Shown here one piece after another: positions 59,749-64,000 of a stretch of DNA of 64,000 bases (position 1 is its first letter; each line of letters opens with the position of its first letter). Below the pieces are notes generated by a model, which worked only from the letters and a program-made list of their open reading frames with translations, had not been told where the DNA came from and did not search any database. The translations under genes were made by a program, and so were the position numbers. The DNA comes from Pseudomonadota bacterium (GTDB taxonomy: Bacteria; Campylobacterota; Campylobacteria; Campylobacterales; Sulfurospirillaceae), in assembly GCA_017860615.1 (NCBI GenBank), contig JAGDMU010000001.1, positions 124,001 to 188,000 on the forward strand, written 5' to 3'.

Positions 59749-60546
59749 CTATTCTGATTTTTTATTAATGGTATTGAGGGTATCTAGGATAGATTCTTTT
59801 TTAGCAGAACCATCAGGACCTGAAATGCGCATGGTAAACTCTACACGACCATTTTTTTCACGACCTTCTGCTGTATCATTACTCGCAAGTGGCTTTGTAT
59901 CGCCATAACCTGCGGAGCTTAAGCGATCTTTGGCGATGCCATTGCGTACAAGAACTCGAATAACAGCATTAGCGCGTGCAGATGAGAGCTCAAGGTTGTC
60001 TTGAAATTTAGAGCCACTTGGAAGGGCAGTGGTGTCTGTATACCCTTTGACGATCACTTCAACATTTTTAGGAAGCATTGCAATGATGTCTGAAACGCGT
60101 TTTAAGAAGAGCATAGAATCACTGTTAATGATTTCAGCAGAACCGGGTGCAAAAAGCATTTTCGTAGGAAGTTTTAAAATGGCACCATCAATTTTTTGCT
60201 CTAAAGAGCCTTCACCGATGTTCATTTTCTCAATCATTTGAGCCATACGAGCGATCTCTTCAAGTTGAGCAGACGATCCACCTGCATTACCTTTGTCTTT
60301 ATCTTTTGCCGCTTCGCCTGATTTGACCGCCATGCTCATAACAGGGGTTGCCTCTTCAGGTTTGGCACTGTAATCGTAGATTTTGACAAACTCTTCTTTA
60401 AGAGCTTTCATTTTTTCAGTATTGACGGAAGCGAGCGCATAAAGAGCAATAAAAAGTGCTAGAAGTAAGCTTAGAAAGTCGGCGTAAGGTACAGCCCATT
60501 TCTCTCCTGCTGGACATTCGGTTGCTTTACACTTTTTCTTACCCAC
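59749..60546 (-). CDS. motB: flagellar motor stator protein MotB
   Basis: MotB anchors the stator to peptidoglycan. The 265-residue protein has one membrane helix with the essential proton-carrying Asp23 (VPYADFLSLLLALFIALY), a periplasmic linker, and an OmpA-like domain (VIVKGYTDTTALPSGS ... NLELSSARANAVI ... GYGDTKPLASN). The start is GTG after AAGGACAAGAT. It follows motA by nine bases in a two-gene operon. Confidence 0.93.
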   Translation of the reverse strand: MGKKKCKATECPAGEKWAVPYADFLSLLLALFIALYALASVNTEKMKALKEEFVKIYDYSAKPEEATPVMSMAVKSGEAAKDKDKGNAGGSSAQLEEIARMAQMIEKMNIGEGSLEQKIDGAILKLPTKMLFAPGSAEIINSDSMLFLKRVSDIIAMLPKNVEVIVKGYTDTTALPSGSKFQDNLELSSARANAVIRVLVRNGIAKDRLSSAGYGDTKPLASNDTAEGREKNGRVEFTMRISGPDGSAKKESILDTLNTINKKSE

Positions 60547-60555
60547 ATCTTGTCC

Positions 60556-61332
60556 TTATGCTTTATCAAATTGACTTTTTTTCTCTTCAAGTGGAGAGAG
60601 ATAGTTCAGTAGTTTCATTTCAAGGGTACGAGGATTGTCACCATGTGAAATTCCTAAAATACCTGCCAAAATAACATGTTTTTCTTTGATGAAGTCGTGT
60701 GATTTTGCTTTGAGTTTATTTCCCCAAGGTCCCATAAAGATGTAGGCACCGGCAATACCTGTAACCGTTGCGGTAAACGCACCAGCGATACCTGCTGCCA
60801 TTTCAGCGGGATTGTCCAGTTTTTGAAGGGCGAGGATCAGACCCAAAACCGCACCAATCAGACCAATAACAGGACATGATTCACCCGCCAGTAGCCAGTA
60901 GTGAGCAGCGCCATGGTAGTACTCTTCGGTTTCAGAAATTAAAACCTCTAATGTCTCTTCAATTTCATGCGCTTCAACACCATCAACTGCCATACTAAGA
61001 CCTTTTTTGAAGAACTCATCTTCCATCAGGTTTGCATGAGATTCAAGGGCTAAGATGCCATCACGTCTAGCGATAATCGCAAAATCAATGATTTGTTTGA
61101 TACGTGCATGTAGATCCACAGGAGATTTTTTAAAAATAACTTTAAATTCTTTAAACGCAGCTCTTACATATTCAGGAGCAGTTCCTGTCATTGCTGAAGC
61201 CATTGCCGTTGGTACAACGATGATAAACGAAGTAATGTGAAGTACGTGCAGAGGATTTCCACCCTCCATAATGTCTCCAATGGCAATCGAGGTAACAGAA
61301 ATTACCATGCCCAAGATGACGGTTAAGTCCAT
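60556..61332 (-). CDS. motA: flagellar motor stator protein MotA
   Basis: MotA forms the proton channel with MotB and contacts the rotor. The 258-residue protein shows four membrane helices, the cytoplasmic loop with FKKGLSMAVDGVEAHEIEETL, and the channel region YWLLAGESCPVIGLIGAVLG and PAEMAAGIAGAFTATVTGIAG. The ATG at 61332 is chosen over an upstream reading because GGAG lies eight bases ahead and family members start with a short MDLxxxxG segment. Confidence 0.92.
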   Translation of the reverse strand: MDLTVILGMVISVTSIAIGDIMEGGNPLHVLHITSFIIVVPTAMASAMTGTAPEYVRAAFKEFKVIFKKSPVDLHARIKQIIDFAIIARRDGILALESHANLMEDEFFKKGLSMAVDGVEAHEIEETLEVLISETEEYYHGAAHYWLLAGESCPVIGLIGAVLGLILALQKLDNPAEMAAGIAGAFTATVTGIAGAYIFMGPWGNKLKAKSHDFIKEKHVILAGILGISHGDNPRTLEMKLLNYLSPLEEKKSQFDKA

Positions 61333-61456
61333 ACGGTTTGCTCCAAAAATAATATTCAAACGCTTTCAAGCATTATCGGTTAAAATGCAAAAAACTTTAC
61401 ATGTAAAGCAATGATATAACATTATTCCTTAGATAAGATGCTCTTTTATACTCTCT

Positions 61457-61486
61457 TTGAGATCAAAAATTGATTTAGTGTATAAT
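61457..61486 (+). promoter_or_regulatory. promoter of the TetR gene
   Basis: TTGAGA and TATAAT are separated by 18 bp and lie 26 bp before the TetR ATG at 61512. The box overlaps the alternative ATG at 61485, which therefore cannot be the normal start. TTACATGTAA occurs at 61396 between this promoter and motA. Confidence 0.6.
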
Positions 61487-61511
61487 GGCAAAAAATTTCG
61501 AAGGAGGTCTT

Positions 61512-62171
61512 ATGGCGGATGAGCAGAAATGCTGTATCAGTAATTTTTTTAAACACTTGAGTGGAAAAGCGGAATCTCGTTGCACAAAAATTGTTGATGT
61601 TGCTCACAGACTTTTTTTAGATCGTGGTTATGAAAATGTCAGCATGAATGATATTGTTAAAGAGGCTGGTGGTTCTTTGGCAACACTCTATAAGCATTTT
61701 GGCAATAAAGAACAACTTTTTATTTATGTTATGGAACAAAAATCCGAGGAACTCTTTGGAGAGTGGGAGCGTCAAAGTATCTGTTATGAAGGACGTATTG
61801 AGGCGTTTTTAATGATGATTGGTAAGTCTTATTTAGATTTAGTCGCAGATGATGATGCGATTTTATTTCATCGTCTTATTGTCTCATTGGGTTATTTGGA
61901 GACAAGCAAGCTGACGAAGGAAACTATTTTAAAGACGTTGACTCATCCTATTAACGTTGTGTCAGAGTATTTGGAAAATGAAAAAAAAGCGGGACGAATT
62001 GAAGTAGAAGATAGCACGTTGTGTGCGCATCAGTTTTTAAATGCCCTTGAAGAGCCGTTTATGTTTCCTCGTGTATTGGGGCTTGAAACAGATGTATCTG
62101 AAATAGCACGGCAGAAAGCTTTGAAGCAAGTGGTCCAGATTTTCTATCGCGGATTGTGTGTTCCTCGATAA
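61512..62171 (+). CDS. TetR-family repressor of RND efflux genes
   Basis: The 219-residue regulator has an N-terminal helix-turn-helix (RCTKIVDVAHRLFLDRGYEN, SMNDIVKEAGGSLATLYKHF, GNKEQLFIYV) and a ligand-binding C-terminal part. Its N-terminus has an unusual Cys pair (EQKCCISN) and a further Cys shortly after, which might be redox- or metal-sensitive. The ATG at 61512 has AAGGAGG ahead and lies after the promoter. It is followed by an efflux operon with a perfect palindrome over its transcription start, the likely operator. Confidence 0.88.
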   Translation: MADEQKCCISNFFKHLSGKAESRCTKIVDVAHRLFLDRGYENVSMNDIVKEAGGSLATLYKHFGNKEQLFIYVMEQKSEELFGEWERQSICYEGRIEAFLMMIGKSYLDLVADDDAILFHRLIVSLGYLETSKLTKETILKTLTHPINVVSEYLENEKKAGRIEVEDSTLCAHQFLNALEEPFMFPRVLGLETDVSEIARQKALKQVVQIFYRGLCVPR

Positions 62172-62201
62172 TTACTTTTTTTACGGTTAAGGAAAAATAG
62201 C

Positions 62202-62230
62202 TTGACTTATTTAGGTTTTGCGACTATAAT
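62202..62230 (+). promoter_or_regulatory. sigma-70 promoter of RND operon
   Basis: TTGACT, a 17-bp spacer and TATAAT make one of the best promoter matches in the window. It lies 54 bp before the adaptor start codon. Confidence 0.75.
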
Positions 62231-62242
62231 TCGACCACAAAA

Positions 62243-62263
62243 TGTAATGTAATTTACATTACA
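62243..62263. promoter_or_regulatory. TetR operator palindrome
   Basis: TGTAATGTAA and its exact reverse complement flank one central base, giving a 21-bp perfect palindrome 12 bp after the -10 box. A bound TetR dimer would block initiation of the efflux operon. Confidence 0.7.
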
Positions 62264-62283
62264 CAAATTAATGGAGTTCAAAA

Positions 62284-63441
62284 ATGACTAAAAATAGAGT
62301 ATTGATAACCTATGCAAGCTATGCATTGGCAGTAACATTGGGAGCATTTTTAGTAGCGGGATGTTCAAGCCAAGATAAAAAAGCAGCAGGGATGCCAGCC
62401 ATGCCACCATTGTCTGTGTCAACCTATAAAGTAGTGGCTTCTGATGTGCCCGTTTCACTCGAATACCCTGCCAAAGTAAAAAGTATGCAGCAAGTCAATG
62501 TTGTAGCAAGGGTAAGTGGTGTCTTAGAGAAGAAACATTTCACAGAGGGAAGCTTTGTTAAGGCTGGGGATATGCTCTACCAAATTGACTCAGATCGCTA
62601 TGAGGCGTTGATGCAAGAAGCTATTGCAGATGTGGGTGTCAAAGAAGCGACCCTCAAACAAGCGACTCGTGATTGGGAGCGAACCAAAGTGTTGTTTGCC
62701 CAAGATGCTGTGTCTCAAAAAGAGAGAGACGCTGCACTCTCAGCGTATGAATCAGCGAGTGCTTCCCTGAAAGCCTCTAATGCTGCGCTTAAAAAAGCAA
62801 CCATCGACTTTAACTATACCAAAGTAAAAGCGACCATCTCAGGAATGACCAGCCTCAATGCACAAGATGTAGGCAGTTACGTAGGTTCAAGCAGTGATAC
62901 CATGACCTTAACCACCATCACCCAAACAGACCCCGTCTATGTTGAATTCTCACTGCCCGATATTGAATTGCTTAAAAAACGATATGTGATGGGTTCAGGA
63001 AACTGGAGCAGTATCGCTCAAGCGAAACTTCCTGTTCAACTCTCTACTCCCGATGGTTCAAAGTATACCAAAGCAGGAACATTGGACTTCTTAGATAGCT
63101 ATGTTGATGGTGAGACCTCTACCATTAAAGCCAGAGCAACCTTTGCTAATCCAAATAATATTCTTATCCCAGGACTCTTTGTACGTGTGAATGTGGAAGG
63201 TTTGGTTTATAAAGATGCTATCAGCATCCCACAAAAGGCACTTTTGCAAGATGCAACAGGCTCGTATGTGTTTTTAGCTAAAGAAGGTAAAGCTCATAAG
63301 CTCCCTGTAAAAGCAGGCACGGCGCATAACGATGCCTACATCATAGAGAGTGGTTTAAGTGCAGGCGATGTGGTCATCACCAATAACCTGACCAAACTCC
63401 GCCCAGGCGCTGCCATAAACCTTGCAGAAGCGAAGGAATAA
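62284..63441 (+). CDS. RND efflux periplasmic adaptor (AcrA/MexA-like)
   Basis: The 385-residue lipoprotein has a lipobox (FLVAGCSS) and the adaptor layout: barrel-sandwich halves (VNVVARVSGVLEKKHFTEGS and FNYTKVKATISGMTS), a coiled-coil hairpin between (about 110-165), and a beta-barrel and proximal domain (DPVYVEFSLPD, SIPQKALLQDATGSYVF). It bridges the inner membrane pump and the outer membrane channel. The pump gene starts three bases after its stop. Confidence 0.92.
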   Translation: MTKNRVLITYASYALAVTLGAFLVAGCSSQDKKAAGMPAMPPLSVSTYKVVASDVPVSLEYPAKVKSMQQVNVVARVSGVLEKKHFTEGSFVKAGDMLYQIDSDRYEALMQEAIADVGVKEATLKQATRDWERTKVLFAQDAVSQKERDAALSAYESASASLKASNAALKKATIDFNYTKVKATISGMTSLNAQDVGSYVGSSSDTMTLTTITQTDPVYVEFSLPDIELLKKRYVMGSGNWSSIAQAKLPVQLSTPDGSKYTKAGTLDFLDSYVDGETSTIKARATFANPNNILIPGLFVRVNVEGLVYKDAISIPQKALLQDATGSYVFLAKEGKAHKLPVKAGTAHNDAYIIESGLSAGDVVITNNLTKLRPGAAINLAEAKE

Positions 63442-63444
63442 ACG

Positions 63445-64000
63445 ATGTTTTCAAAATTCTTTATCAACAGACCCATCTTTGCAACAGTTTTATCGATTGT
63501 TGTGATTATTGCAGGTTTGATGAGTATAAGGGCTCTTCCGATTGAGGAGTATCCTGAGGTTACGCCTCCGCAAGTGAGCGTAGAGGCTACCTATGCGGGT
63601 GCCAGTGCTGAGACGATCTCTAAAACAGTAGCCGCTCCATTGGAACAGCAGATCAACGGTGTAGAAGATATGATCTATATGTCTTCTACAGCCTCATCAA
63701 CAGGCTCTTTAACCATCAATATCTATTTTAAAATTGGAACCGATCCTGATCAAGCGACGATCAATGTCAACAACCGTGTGCAAGCAGCGCTTAACAAACT
63801 TCCAAGCGAAGTACAAGCACAAGGTGTGACCGTTACCAAACAGTCTTCAACGATTTTGCAGGTAGTTTCGCTTATCTCTCCTAATAACAGTTATGATGAA
63901 ATTTTCATGGCGAATTATGCGCTTATCAATGTCATCGATGAACTCAAAAGGGTTGAAGGTGTAGGTAATGCCTCATTATTTGGCAATCAAAACTACTCCA
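63445..64000 (+). CDS. RND efflux pump inner membrane subunit, cut by window end
   Basis: The visible 185 residues begin FSKFFINRPIFATVLSIVVI, the typical first helix of AcrB/MexB pumps, followed by the porter domain (PIEEYPEVTPPQVSVEATY, VAAPLEQQINGVEDMIYM, DPDQATINVNNRVQAAL). Full members have about 1030 residues, so roughly four-fifths lies outside. It exports drugs or other hydrophobic compounds by proton antiport. An outer membrane channel gene may follow. Confidence 0.92.
   Translation, partial: MFSKFFINRPIFATVLSIVVIIAGLMSIRALPIEEYPEVTPPQVSVEATYAGASAETISKTVAAPLEQQINGVEDMIYMSSTASSTGSLTINIYFKIGTDPDQATINVNNRVQAALNKLPSEVQAQGVTVTKQSSTILQVVSLISPNNSYDEIFMANYALINVIDELKRVEGVGNASLFGNQNYS

Overview
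The window is ordinary bacterial chromosome, AT-rich and densely packed. From memory, its gene families point to a Campylobacterota member closest to Sulfurospirillum. Pointers are a fused LutB/LutA-type lactate dehydrogenase (LdhH), a [NiFe] hydrogenase of group 4 type, an orphan tungstate-binding protein, nif-associated genes, many chemoreceptors and c-di-GMP proteins, and a paired DUF5644-like/HdrB-like gene set. I see no prophage, insertion sequence, CRISPR array, tRNA or rRNA gene.

Layout. 1-8.4 kb: the end of a nitrilase-family gene and an RNase H gene, then an envelope-stress region. This holds a four-gene operon (acidic small protein, BON protein, lmo0937-like membrane peptide, coiled-coil protein), a PA2778/PA2779-like pair, a response regulator with a FIST-domain histidine kinase, and a second two-gene copy of the stress operon with the same upstream box. 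8.6-10.8 kb: a chemoreceptor and an orphan TupA-like protein. 10.9-15.5 kb: a seven-gene hydrogenase operon that has no membrane subunit in the window. 15.7-24.7 kb: HD and NYN proteins, an MFS exporter, lactate oxidation (lutC-ldhH), an aminotransferase operon and yjiA/ybdD. 24.7-26.8 kb: cstA/btsT, which carries a +1 frameshift near its end. 27.1-34.5 kb: aldo/keto reductase, flavoprotein, NifT, a NifA without a DNA-binding domain, a SIR2-like protein, superoxide reductase and a conserved pair of unknown function. 34.7-38.3 kb: thiL, truD, RNase P RNA and a cation antiporter. 38.3-47.1 kb: a GGDEF-EAL protein and a four-gene outer membrane/periplasm/kinase/EAL module. 47.1-50.4 kb: a TPP riboswitch with a 267-nt structured insertion inside its aptamer, then thiD-cytX-thiM. 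50.4-57.7 kb: ferritin-like protein, ZupT, an XRE regulator with a putative operator shared with a HD-GYP gene, two chemoreceptors, a PhnP-like hydrolase and an acidic protein. 57.7-64 kb: ABC-F ATPase, motBA, and a TetR-controlled RND pump cut by the window end.

How it fits together: the cell appears to be a motile, respiratory or fermentative bacterium. It oxidises lactate, makes or uses H2, takes up pyruvate or peptides, salvages thiamine precursors and controls behaviour through chemoreceptors and c-di-GMP. The observations most worth following are the riboswitch insertion, the cstA frameshift, the hydrogenase without membrane arm, the NifA without HTH, the outer-membrane-to-EAL module, a three-copy intergenic repeat and an over-represented TTACATGTAA palindrome.
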